64,000 nucleotides of DNA from Flavobacterium geliluteum (GTDB lineage: Bacteria > Bacteroidota > Bacteroidia > Flavobacteriales > Flavobacteriaceae), in assembly GCF_017948595.1 (NCBI RefSeq), contig NZ_JAGFBV010000003.1, positions 144,685 to 208,684 of the forward strand, written 5' to 3'. Positions 19,166 to 29,200 of the stretch are shown here, piece by piece. Each line of letters begins with the position of its first letter. The first letter of the stretch is position 1. Position numbers and translations under genes: made by a program. A model generated the notes under the pieces. It did no database searches and had not been told where the DNA came from. It saw nothing but the letters and a program-made list of their open reading frames with translations.

Positions 19166-22100
19166 ATGGAAGATGTATATCCGCTAAGTCCTTTACAAAA
19201 GGGAATGTATTATCATTGGTTAGCCTCTCCAACATCTTACTTTGAGCAAGTAAGTTATAGGTTAAAAGGTTGTTTAAATATAGCATTACTAGAAAAAAGC
19301 TATGAAGTTTTGGTTGATAGACATGCCGCTCTAAGAACTTTTTTTACCCATAAATTTGGAGAAGACGTTCTGCAGGTGGTTAAAAAAACAGGAGAATCAA
19401 TATTTTCTTATGAAGATGTAAGCTTAAATCCGGACTTTTCTTTTCAAGAATTTAAAGAAAAAGATAGAAATAAGGGATTTGATTTGGGCAGAGGCTCACA
19501 AATGAGGATAAGTATTTTGAAAGTAGGACACGAAACATACGAATTGGTTTGGAGTCAACATCATATTTTAATGGATGGATGGTGTATAAGTATTTTAATT
19601 AGAGATTTTTTTCAGATTTATAATGATTTAAAAATCAATAAAAAGCCTGTATTAGATCATGTTATTCCTTATTCAAAATATATACAATGGCTCGAAAAAG
19701 TAGATGTGTCCAAATCAAAGGAATATTGGAAAAACTATTTATTAAATTATGAAACCAAAAGTTCACCACCTAAAAAAACAGTAGCCAGTAAAGGTTTTGT
19801 TTCTAAAGAAATTACTTTAAAGATTGAAAAATCTGTAAGAAATGAAATAGAGCATGTTTGCGCGAATCTGGGAATAACAGAAAATATTTTTATTCAAACA
19901 ATATGGGGGATTCTTTTAGGAAAATATAATGGAACTAATGATGTTGTTTTCGGTTCTGTAGTATCTGGTAGACCAGCTGAAATAATAGGAGTTGAAAAAA
20001 TAATAGGACTATTCATAAACACAATTCCTGTTCGTATACAATCGCAAAAGAATATGACAGCAAAGGAACTTTTTAAACAAGTTATGCAGCAGTCAATTAA
20101 CAGTACCTATCATCATTACATTCAATTAAGTGACGTATTAGAAGAGAGTGATTTAGGAAGAGATTTATTTGATCATATTTTAGTCTTTGAAAATTTTCCT
20201 ATAGATGATAATTTAATAGTTGCGTCAGACGAGGAACTTTTAGTGTTAGAATCTGAAATTTATGAGCATAATAATTATGATTTTACAGTTGCTGTTGTTC
20301 CAGGAAAGGACAGTTTGGATATCAGGTTTAATTATAATAGCCTAATCTATGATACTTTAATAATAGAAAGATTAAAAGCGCTTTTAGAAAATTGTATCCA
20401 TGCAATTGCCAAAGATCCTGATTGTATTATTGACACACTGGATTATGTGTCAAAAGAAGAAAAGCAACAAATAATAATAGATTTTAATAATGATACATTA
20501 CTATATAATAAAGCAAATAATCTAATTACTCTTTTAGAAGAATATACAAAAAAAACACCTAATGAAATTGCGGTGGTTTATGAAGACCAAAACATTACAT
20601 ATAAAATATTAGAGGAAAAATCGAATCAATTTACTCACTACTTAAAAAGTAATTATGAAATTGGGTTAGGCGACACTGTTGTTGTTAAACTAGAAAAGAC
20701 AGAATGGACTATTATAGCCTTGTTAGGAATATTAAAATCTGGCGGGGTATATGTTCCTGTCGATATAAATTATCCAGAAGAAAGAATTCAATTTATTGTA
20801 GAAGATTGTAACTGTAAAGTGATAATCGATGAAGAAAAAATAAGCCAGTTTAAAAATAAAACCGAAATATCGCCAATACATAATGATTTTAAAATAGGAT
20901 TGTTACAAAATGATTTGGCTTATATTATTTATACATCAGGAACTACAGGGAAACCCAAAGGTGTAATGGTTGAACATAAAAATATAGTATCGTTTATTGA
21001 AAGTTGCAAAAAAGAATTTAGTATTGAAAAATTAAGATTACCATTATTATCATCTAATGCCTTTGATATTTCTTTATTTGAATTGTTTTATCCTTTAGCG
21101 ACAGGAGGAACAGTTACAATTTTAAGCACTAATAATATTAAAGACATAAATTATTTAGCGCAATGCATGAAAAAGGTAAATGGATTTCATGCTGTACCGG
21201 CCTTAATGACTCAAATATTAAATTATATAAAAAGCACAAATACGCAGCATCAATTTCAAGGAATTAATAACTTGTTTATAGGAGGAGATGCAGTTTCTAC
21301 AAGCATTCTCAAAGAAATGAGAGAAGTCTTTCCAAATGCAGCCATACACGAACTTTATGGGCCAACAGAGAGTACGATATTTGTTACCGCTCATCATTAT
21401 CATAGTACTTCAAAAGACAATGAATACAATGGAGCCTTAATAGGAAGTCCTAATCCAAATTCAAGTATATATATTCTTGATGAGCATAATCAAGCTTGTG
21501 GATTGGGTATAGCAGGTGAAATATGTGTAGGAGGTGACGGAGTTACAAGAGGTTATATAAATCAACTAGAATTAACGGAAGAAAAATTTATCGAAAATCC
21601 ATTTGATTTAAGTAGTAGAATATACAAAACCGGAGATTTAGGTTGTTGGTTAGCCAACGGTAATATTGAGTTTTTAGGCAGAAAAGACCAGCAAGTAAAA
21701 ATACGCGGCTACAGAATTGAGCCTGGAGAGATAGAGAATACCATTTTGCAGTATTCAGAGGATTTAAAACAAGTAGTTGTTGAAGTAAAAGAAAACATTC
21801 AGGAGAAAGTATTAGTCGCTTATCTGGTATCGAACATCAATGTAGATAAATTAGAATTGCGAAACTTTCTACAAACCAGACTACCTGATTATATGATTCC
21901 GGGTTTTTATGTCATATTAGAAAACCTGCCTTTAACTCCAAATGGAAAAATAGATAGAAAGGCCTTGCCGGGTATCTCAGGAGAAGACATTATTAAAAGA
22001 GAATATGCAGCTCCAAGAAACGAAACCGAAGAGAAATTAGCAGAGATCTGGCAAGGAATATTAGGAATAGAAAAAATAGGTATAACCGATAACTTCTTTG

Positions 22101-22294
22101 AATTAGGAGGCCATAGTTTAAAAGCGACTCGTTTAATCGCAGAAATTTATAAACATTTTCGCGTAGAACTTAATATATCTCTATTATTTGAAGCACCTAT
22201 TTTAGGAGATTTATCTAATGAAATAGATAATATAATTTGGGTTAATACGGCTGTTGATATTAAAGGTGTAGAAACAGATGATATTGTTATATGA
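19166..22294 (+). CDS. NRPS, single module C-A-PCP (Hpg-like)
   Basis: 1042 residues: C (QHHILMDGW, HH132-133), A (FDISLF at 634), PCP (GGHS, Ser984). The N-terminus (MEDVYPLSPLQKGMYYH) has no TubC domain and looks like a COM acceptor fused to a C domain of the kind that follows epimerases, matching the COM donor and epimerase at the end of the previous protein. The code DIFAFGLIFK equals that of the third A domain of the preceding NRPS and shares D-I-F, G-L and K with the published Hpg code. The A8 motif reads RIEPGEIE, with Pro where Leu is usual. The tail after the PCP (IIWVNT, then acidic residues) resembles the tail of the NRPS ending at 30746 and is a probable docking peptide. The gene overlaps the next by 17 bases. 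Inference: it adds the second Hpg unit. Confidence 0.93.
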   Translation: MEDVYPLSPLQKGMYYHWLASPTSYFEQVSYRLKGCLNIALLEKSYEVLVDRHAALRTFFTHKFGEDVLQVVKKTGESIFSYEDVSLNPDFSFQEFKEKDRNKGFDLGRGSQMRISILKVGHETYELVWSQHHILMDGWCISILIRDFFQIYNDLKINKKPVLDHVIPYSKYIQWLEKVDVSKSKEYWKNYLLNYETKSSPPKKTVASKGFVSKEITLKIEKSVRNEIEHVCANLGITENIFIQTIWGILLGKYNGTNDVVFGSVVSGRPAEIIGVEKIIGLFINTIPVRIQSQKNMTAKELFKQVMQQSINSTYHHYIQLSDVLEESDLGRDLFDHILVFENFPIDDNLIVASDEELLVLESEIYEHNNYDFTVAVVPGKDSLDIRFNYNSLIYDTLIIERLKALLENCIHAIAKDPDCIIDTLDYVSKEEKQQIIIDFNNDTLLYNKANNLITLLEEYTKKTPNEIAVVYEDQNITYKILEEKSNQFTHYLKSNYEIGLGDTVVVKLEKTEWTIIALLGILKSGGVYVPVDINYPEERIQFIVEDCNCKVIIDEEKISQFKNKTEISPIHNDFKIGLLQNDLAYIIYTSGTTGKPKGVMVEHKNIVSFIESCKKEFSIEKLRLPLLSSNAFDISLFELFYPLATGGTVTILSTNNIKDINYLAQCMKKVNGFHAVPALMTQILNYIKSTNTQHQFQGINNLFIGGDAVSTSILKEMREVFPNAAIHELYGPTESTIFVTAHHYHSTSKDNEYNGALIGSPNPNSSIYILDEHNQACGLGIAGEICVGGDGVTRGYINQLELTEEKFIENPFDLSSRIYKTGDLGCWLANGNIEFLGRKDQQVKIRGYRIEPGEIENTILQYSEDLKQVVVEVKENIQEKVLVAYLVSNINVDKLELRNFLQTRLPDYMIPGFYVILENLPLTPNGKIDRKALPGISGEDIIKREYAAPRNETEEKLAEIWQGILGIEKIGITDNFFELGGHSLKATRLIAEIYKHFRVELNISLLFEAPILGDLSNEIDNIIWVNTAVDIKGVETDDIVI

Positions 22295-23216
22295 AAATAA
22301 TGAGTGGGAGGTAATCCAGGGGAATATCATAGGTGTGCCAAATGACAATACTAAAATTTACATCTTAGATCCTCAAGAAAGATTATGTCCAATTGGTGTC
22401 TCTGGAGAAATTTGTGTTACAGGAAATCAATTAGCCAGAGGGTATATTAATGAGAAGAAAGACGCAAACTTCAAAGAATCAGTCGTTTCAAATAAAAAAA
22501 TATACAAGACAGGAGATTATGCGAGATGGCTTAATAATGGCAAAATAGAGTTTTTAGGTCGAAAGGATACTCAAGTAAAAATAAGAGGACACCGAATCGA
22601 ATTACATGAAATTGAAAGTATTATTGAGGATAATCCTTTGGTAGAAAATGCGATAGTACTATATAAGGCAATTAATAATAATGAAAAAGAATTGATAGCT
22701 TATATAAAAGGACAAGAAAACTTAAATCTTAGCAAATTAAAAGAAGAAATAAGTATAAAATTACCCAATCATATGATTCCATCATATTTTTTAACAATAA
22801 AGGAATTCCCAATAACAGCAAATGGAAAAATAGCCATTAATGACTTTCCACTTCCAAGAACTAATGAAACAAGAAAGAGTTTAATATTTAATGAAACAGA
22901 GCAGATAATAGAAGGGATTTGGCAATCAATATTATCCTATCCCAATATTGATCTTGATGATAATTTTTTCGATTTAGGAGGGAACTCTATAAAAGTAATG
23001 ATTATGGCGAGGCTGATTAAAGAAGCTTTTGAGGTTATAATTCCTGTAGTTGATTTGTATAAGTATAATACAATAAAATTATTAAGCCTTAAAATAAATC
23101 AAGCCAATACCGCTCAAATAAAAACAGATACTATAAAAATAGAATCTTCACTAGTGGCTATACAAAATACTATTAGAATTTTAAACAATTTAGACAGTAA
23201 TGATGAAAAATTATAA
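22278..23216 (+). CDS. Truncated adenylation domain fused to a PCP
   Basis: 312 residues. From about residue 18 the protein aligns with the last third of an A domain: the xNTKIYILD strand, GEICVTG, YKTGDYARW, RKDTQVKIRGHRIEL and the A10 loop TANGKI with its lysine. Everything earlier (A1-A5, including the SGSTG phosphate loop and the FDxS pocket) is absent, as is a C domain. An intact PCP follows (FFDLGGNSIK, Ser237). The start is limited to this ATG because a stop lies three codons upstream in frame. It overlaps both neighbours by 17 bases, so coupled translation is likely. As built it cannot activate an amino acid. It may be a relic of a deleted module, or a carrier loaded by another protein. 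It resembles the C-terminal part of the Hpg-like A domains nearby. Confidence 0.85.
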   Translation: MILLYENNEWEVIQGNIIGVPNDNTKIYILDPQERLCPIGVSGEICVTGNQLARGYINEKKDANFKESVVSNKKIYKTGDYARWLNNGKIEFLGRKDTQVKIRGHRIELHEIESIIEDNPLVENAIVLYKAINNNEKELIAYIKGQENLNLSKLKEEISIKLPNHMIPSYFLTIKEFPITANGKIAINDFPLPRTNETRKSLIFNETEQIIEGIWQSILSYPNIDLDDNFFDLGGNSIKVMIMARLIKEAFEVIIPVVDLYKYNTIKLLSLKINQANTAQIKTDTIKIESSLVAIQNTIRILNNLDSNDEKL

Positions 23217-26211
23217 TAAAGATAAAACAGGGCTTGAACTTGCTATTATAGGAATGTCTTGTAAAGTTCCAGGTGCGGATAATTGGAGAGAATTCTGGAA
23301 TAATTTATTAAGTGCAAAGGAATCTATACATTTTTATACAGACGCTGAATTAGAAAATTTGGGGGTAAATAAATCTCTATTTTCAGAAAAGAATTATGTA
23401 AAAGCAAAATCTGTTGTGAATAATAAGGGAAGTTTTGATAATCTTTTTTTTAAATACTCAATTAAAGAAGCTGCTTTAATGAATCCTACTCACCGAATGT
23501 TTCACGAAAATGTATGGGAAGCGCTAGAAGATTCGGGATACACTCCTGATCAAGTTAATGGTAAAATTAGCATTTATGCAGGAGTAGGGGATGATACAAA
23601 TTGGAAGGCCTATGCCATGATGAAAAATATGGACGGGTTATTAGATGATTTGACACTAAATTTTATTTCAAGTAAAGATCATTTAGCATCACTAATAGCT
23701 TATAAACTTAATTTACAAGGAGCGGCATACTCAATAAATACAGCATGCTCATCGTCATTAGCAGCCATTCATTTAGCCTGTAGAGGGTTACTAATGGGAG
23801 AATCGAAATTAGCTGTTGCAGGAGGTATTTCCTTAGATACATCAATACAAAAAGGATATAAATATCAGGAAGAGCTAATATATTCTTCTGATGGGCATTG
23901 TAGAACTTTTGATGATGCGGCAAGTGGCACAGTGGGTAGTGAAGGATCTGGAGTGGTAGTTTTAAAAAAATTAAGTGATGCTATTGAAGATAATGATCAT
24001 ATATATGCTGTTATAAAAGGGAGTGCTGCAAATAATGATGGGAATAGAAAAGTAGGATATGCGGCTCCTAGTATTATAGGCCAAACAGAATGTATAAAAA
24101 CAGCTCATAAACTAGCAAATGTAGAAGCAGAAACTATTGAATATATTGAAGCTCACGGAACAGGAACCAAAATAGGGGATCCAATTGAAGTAGAAGCTTT
24201 AAATTTAGCATTCAATAATAATAACAACCATCATTGTGCTTTAGGATCAGTAAAAACAAATTTTGGGCACACAGATGCTGCATCAGGAGTTATAGGATTA
24301 ATAAAAACGGCACTTAGCTTAAAATATAAAAAAATACCTCCGACTCTACATTACAAAAAAGCAAACTCTGAAATTTATTTTGATGAAGGACCATTTTATG
24401 TAAATGCAGAACTGAAAGAATGGGAAGGTAATGGACAACCTCTTAGAGCTGGTGTAAGTTCCTTTGGAATTGGCGGCACCAATGTTCATCTAATACTGGA
24501 AGAAGCCCCTGAACAAGCATATAATCTAGTTGAAATACAGAGAAATAGAGTTTTAACAGTTTCTGCAAAAACTAGCAGCTCACTCAAAAAGTATTTAAAT
24601 AAGCTTCATACTTTTCTGGAATCGGAAGACGTAAATTTAGATAATCTTATATACACATATAGAGTAGGGAGAACTTCTTTTAATCATAGAATAGCATTAG
24701 AATTTAAGGATAAAAATGAACTTCTAAATAGGCTGTCTGAAAATTACGGCAGATCAGATCTTTTTGCAGATGTAACCAAGAAAAAAAAGACTGTTTTTCT
24801 TTTTCCAGGTTTGGGAAGTCAATATAGCGGGATGGTAAAAGATGTTTATGAAAACGAAAATATCTTTAAAGAAAAAATTGATGGAGGATGTAATTATCTA
24901 AAAGAACTAACAGGCGAAGATTTTAAAACAATCTTATTTTCCGAAAGCGAAAAAATTGAGAAACAAAAATATGCAGAGCCATTACTCTTCTTAGTAGAAT
25001 ATTCGCTAGCCTATTTGTTAAAATCATTTAATGTATTACCAGACTATGTATTAGGTCAAAATATTGGAGAATATGCTGCTGCATGCGTGAGTGGAATATT
25101 CACATTTGAAGAAGGCTTAAAATTAATGATTCTAAAATCAAATTTATTAAATGAGAAAAAAACTGATATTTTATTAAGTGTATTCTTGACAGAAGAAGAA
25201 GCAGAAAAGTTTATTAATAAGAAAATTTCATTAGCAGCTGTAAACGGTACACAGCAAGTAACCTTCTCCGGGAAGCAAAAAGAAATAGAAGATCTTAGTA
25301 ATCAGTTAAGTGAAATGGGAATAATGAATTCTAAGCTTCAAAAAAAGCACATAGATTATTCAAATGTAAATGATGCTTTTAAAAAACAATTTATTTCATT
25401 TTGGAATGAATTATCACTAAATAAAATGAATGTCCCTTTTGTTTCTAGCATAACAGCAAAAATAGTAAAAGAGGAAGAAGTAACGAAACCAGAATATTGG
25501 TTAAATCTTATTACAGAAACAAGCAGATTTTATAATAGTATAGCAGCATTAACAGAAAAAGAGAATGATCTTGTTTTTATAGAAGTTGGCTCAGGAAATA
25601 CTCTTGAAAAATTAATAAAAAGGGAAGCCGTTTCAATAAATAAAAAAGCAACAATTATTAATTTAACTAGACAATCAAAAGATAATGCTGAGGACTCAAA
25701 TGTGTTAGAAAAAGCATTGGTAAAACTGTGGTATGACGGCATAAATGTAAATTGGGCAGCTTACTATGATAAATGTAAATATAAGAGAATTTCATTACCA
25801 GTACACCCTTTTGAAACAAATCAATTTCCCTCAGAAGTTGAACCATTTAAAGCAATGTTTGAAACAAAAATACCATCTTCTGCCGCATCAAATATTTTCC
25901 ATACACAAAAAGATGAAATTATCGTATCAGAGCCAATTGTAGAAGAAGATATAGTACTGGATAAATTAAAAAAAATATTCAAAGACTTTTTTGATATTGA
26001 GGAAGTTAAGGTTGAAAGTGACTTTTTTGAATTAGGATTAAATTCATTAAACGGAATGCTTTTATTAAAAAATATTAAAACAGAATTTAGGATAGACCTT
26101 ACACTGCACGAATTTTTTGAATGTGAATCAATAGTAGATATTACTTCTAAAATAGTACAATTTCAATCTAATAAGTCTCATTTAAATTCATATAAAACAA
26201 TTACAATATGA
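23200..26211 (+). CDS. Type I PKS module KS-AT(inactive)-ACP
   Basis: 1003 residues. The ketosynthase (about 1-430) keeps its full triad: Cys183 in NTACSSSL, His in EAHGTGT and His in NFGHTDAASG. The AT region (about 527-840) starts with FPGLGSQYSGM, but the nucleophile motif GHSxG reads GQNIG (Asn621 for Ser). The later SHAFHS-type motif reads KHIDYS, with Tyr720 for the catalytic His, and the malonate-binding Arg segment reads LKSN. The ACP near the C-terminus has Ser949 in ELGLNSLNG. There is no ketoreductase or dehydratase, so a C2 unit would keep its beta-ketone. Malonyl loading must come from another AT; none is visible in the window. An ATGA overlap links it to the next gene. Confidence 0.93.
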   Translation: MMKNYNKDKTGLELAIIGMSCKVPGADNWREFWNNLLSAKESIHFYTDAELENLGVNKSLFSEKNYVKAKSVVNNKGSFDNLFFKYSIKEAALMNPTHRMFHENVWEALEDSGYTPDQVNGKISIYAGVGDDTNWKAYAMMKNMDGLLDDLTLNFISSKDHLASLIAYKLNLQGAAYSINTACSSSLAAIHLACRGLLMGESKLAVAGGISLDTSIQKGYKYQEELIYSSDGHCRTFDDAASGTVGSEGSGVVVLKKLSDAIEDNDHIYAVIKGSAANNDGNRKVGYAAPSIIGQTECIKTAHKLANVEAETIEYIEAHGTGTKIGDPIEVEALNLAFNNNNNHHCALGSVKTNFGHTDAASGVIGLIKTALSLKYKKIPPTLHYKKANSEIYFDEGPFYVNAELKEWEGNGQPLRAGVSSFGIGGTNVHLILEEAPEQAYNLVEIQRNRVLTVSAKTSSSLKKYLNKLHTFLESEDVNLDNLIYTYRVGRTSFNHRIALEFKDKNELLNRLSENYGRSDLFADVTKKKKTVFLFPGLGSQYSGMVKDVYENENIFKEKIDGGCNYLKELTGEDFKTILFSESEKIEKQKYAEPLLFLVEYSLAYLLKSFNVLPDYVLGQNIGEYAAACVSGIFTFEEGLKLMILKSNLLNEKKTDILLSVFLTEEEAEKFINKKISLAAVNGTQQVTFSGKQKEIEDLSNQLSEMGIMNSKLQKKHIDYSNVNDAFKKQFISFWNELSLNKMNVPFVSSITAKIVKEEEVTKPEYWLNLITETSRFYNSIAALTEKENDLVFIEVGSGNTLEKLIKREAVSINKKATIINLTRQSKDNAEDSNVLEKALVKLWYDGINVNWAAYYDKCKYKRISLPVHPFETNQFPSEVEPFKAMFETKIPSSAASNIFHTQKDEIIVSEPIVEEDIVLDKLKKIFKDFFDIEEVKVESDFFELGLNSLNGMLLLKNIKTEFRIDLTLHEFFECESIVDITSKIVQFQSNKSHLNSYKTITI
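24799..25719 (+). other. Degenerate acyltransferase domain within the PKS
   Basis: The AT fold is recognisable from FPGLGSQ through the FIEVGSG region, but the Ser of GHSxG is Asn621 (codon at 25060) and the His of the HAFHS motif is Tyr720 (codon at 25357). The frame is intact and no stop is seen, so the domain has been kept as a structure, not broken by a frameshift. Confidence 0.8.
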
Positions 26212-29200
26212 GTGTAAGTATTTTCTTGGAAGAATTAAAAAATCAGGGTATTGAGATCATTTTGTCAGGAGATAAAAATAATCTAGAGGTAAACTTTAAG
26301 GATAATTTATCAGAGACAATTATCAATGAAATAAGAGTAAACAAAACTGAAATTATTGATTATTTAAATAGTTCGAATCAAACTATTCCAAAAGCAGCAT
26401 ACTCCAATAATGGATATCCGCTAACACCTTCACAAAAAAGAGCATGGATACTAAGTCAGCTGGAAGGCTATAATTTCGCATACAATATGTATGAAGCTTT
26501 TGTGCTTGAAGGGGAACTAAATGAGGAAAAATTGCAATTAGCATTAATAGATTTAATTAATGCACATGAAATATTTCGAACAGTTTTTAAAGAAGATGAT
26601 AATGGAGAGGTTAGACAATTTGTTAGAAAAACAGAGGAATTTAGTTTTGCATTAGAAACGGTAGATTTAAAAGAAGAGACCCATTCACATGAGCAATTAC
26701 AAGCATTAATTTTAAATGAAATCAAAGTTGTTTTTAAATTATCAACGGGCCCATTAACAAAATGTAAATTATACCAGATTTCAAAAAATAAATGGGTTTG
26801 TCTTTTTGTAATTCATCATATTATATGTGATAGTCGATCTTTTGATGTTTTGAAACGAGACTTATTATTATCATATAATGCTAGAGTAAATAATAACTCA
26901 AAAGGCATAATACCATTAGATATACAATATAAAGATTTCGCTGTATGGAGAGATACTAATTTGAAAGGTCAAGGACTAAAAACTCAAAAAGAATATTGGT
27001 TAAAACAATTTGAAGGAGAATTACCAGTCTTAGAGCTGCCATTAGATAAGAAAAGGCCGGCACAGCGAATGGTTGAAGCGGGCATGATCAAAAGAAAAAT
27101 TGATAAAGAACTAACTAATAAATTCATAAAATACTGCTCAAATCAAGGAGCGACATTATTTACAGGCTTAATGAGTCTACTTAATCTTCTATTCTATAAA
27201 TATACCAATCAAACAGATATTATTTTGGGTTTCCCAATGTATGGAAGAGAATTTGTAGAATTAGAAAAACTAATAGGATTTTTTGCAGATACATTAGCAT
27301 TAAGAACAAAATTTAATGGAGAAAACAGTTTTGAAGAATTACTAAATAATGTAAATCAAAGAGCTTTTGAAGCTTATGAGCATAAAGATTACCCTTTTGA
27401 AGAATTAATAACAGAATTAAATCCAATTAGAGATTCTAGTAGAACTATTTTCTTTGATGTATTTGTTGTGCTTCAAAATTTTGAACATTTTGCCTCAAAA
27501 GAAACAGCAGTAAGTTTTGAGGGGTTAAAAGTAACTGAATTTAAAGGCAAAGATACTAGATATGCCGCATTTGATTTAATTATAAACTGTGGAGAGTCAG
27601 AAGAAGGACTTGAATACGCTATTGAGTATAATCGAAGTATTTTTAATAAAAGGACTATAGAACAGCTAGCCAATCATATAGAACTATTAATGGATATTGT
27701 TCTAAATAATACTAAAGTAAGCATTAATAAAATAGATTTAGTAACGGATATCGAAAAAAAACAAGTTTTAGAATTTGGAGGAGTAATTAATGAAAAAAGT
27801 TTATTAAAAGAACAAGAAGAAAAAAACTTAAAATTTAGTCTTTTTTACTTTGGAAATAAAGGAACCGAAAAAAACAATTACCAATTATTAATAGAAGGAG
27901 CAAAGTATGCAGATGCAAATAATTATAGTGCAGTTTGGACGCCAGAAAGACACTTTAATGAATTTGGAGGCCCATACCCCAATCCTAGTGTATTAGGAGC
28001 TTCGTTAGCAACAATTACCAAAAATATTAGTATTAGATCCGGTAGTATTGTAACCCCTTTACATCATCCTATTAGAATAGTAGAAGAATGGTCTGTGGTA
28101 GACAATTTATCTAATGGTAGAGCAGGTATCTGTTTAGCTTCTGGATGGAATGCTAATGATTTTGTCTTAATTCCTGAGAATTATGAAAAACGTAATGAAT
28201 TGTTATATGAAAACATTAATGAAATTAAAGAATTATGGAAAGGCAATTCTATATCATACAAGAATGCGTACAATGAAGATGTACTCATATCAACACTTCC
28301 TAGACCTGTACAGCAAGAAGTCCCAATGTGGATTGCTAGTGGAGGGAGCATAGAAACATTTAAAAAAGCAGGTGAAATAGGTGTAGGAATTCTTACTGGA
28401 CTTTTAAATACTACGTTTGAAGATTTAGCTGAAAAAATAAAAATATATCGTCAATCTTATGCAGACAATAAACATCCAATAGGTAAGGATAATGTTGTAC
28501 TAATGCTGCACACATATATAGATGAAGATATGGAATCTGCTAAAAATATAGCCAGGGATCCCATGAGTAAATATCTATTTAAATCTGTAAGTATGTCAAA
28601 AAAACAGACAAAAGGATTAGAAATAGATAGAAAAGCTAAAGATGTGACAGATGAAGAAGTAGCAGAACTTCTAGCGTACACTGTAGAAAAATATTTTGAT
28701 AAGTATAGTTTAATTGGAACAGAGCAGTCATGTCAAAAAATATTAAATGATGTAAAAAAGGCCGGAGTAGATGAAGTTGCTTGTTTGATCGATTTTGGAA
28801 TAGATTATAAAAATGTCATGAATGGCTTAAAACATCTAACAAATCTTAAAGATATTTTTGTTAAAAACAAACTTGATAAAAATGAAATTAAAGCTCTAGT
28901 ATTAAATAAAAACAATACTGCAATTATGAAATCTATTATCGATGTATTTAAAGAACAAGTTTTGAATACACCTGATAATATCGCCTTAAGGTTTAATAAT
29001 GAATATCTCACCTATAAGCAGCTGGATGAAAAGTCTAATCAAGTAGCATATTACTTAATACATAATAAAGTACAGCCGAGAGATGTCGTTGCTCTTTATT
29101 TAGACAGGTCTTTAGAAATTATAATAGGAATGCTGGGGATTTTAAAATCTGGAGCTGTTTATGTACCCATAGATATAACATATCCCAAATTAAGAATCGA

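Noticed and set aside
22278..23216. Frameshift of a complete module joined to the preceding NRPS
   Set aside because: The upstream NRPS has a complete A-PCP and tail, a stop lies just upstream in this frame, and no A-domain N-terminal half is found in any frame.
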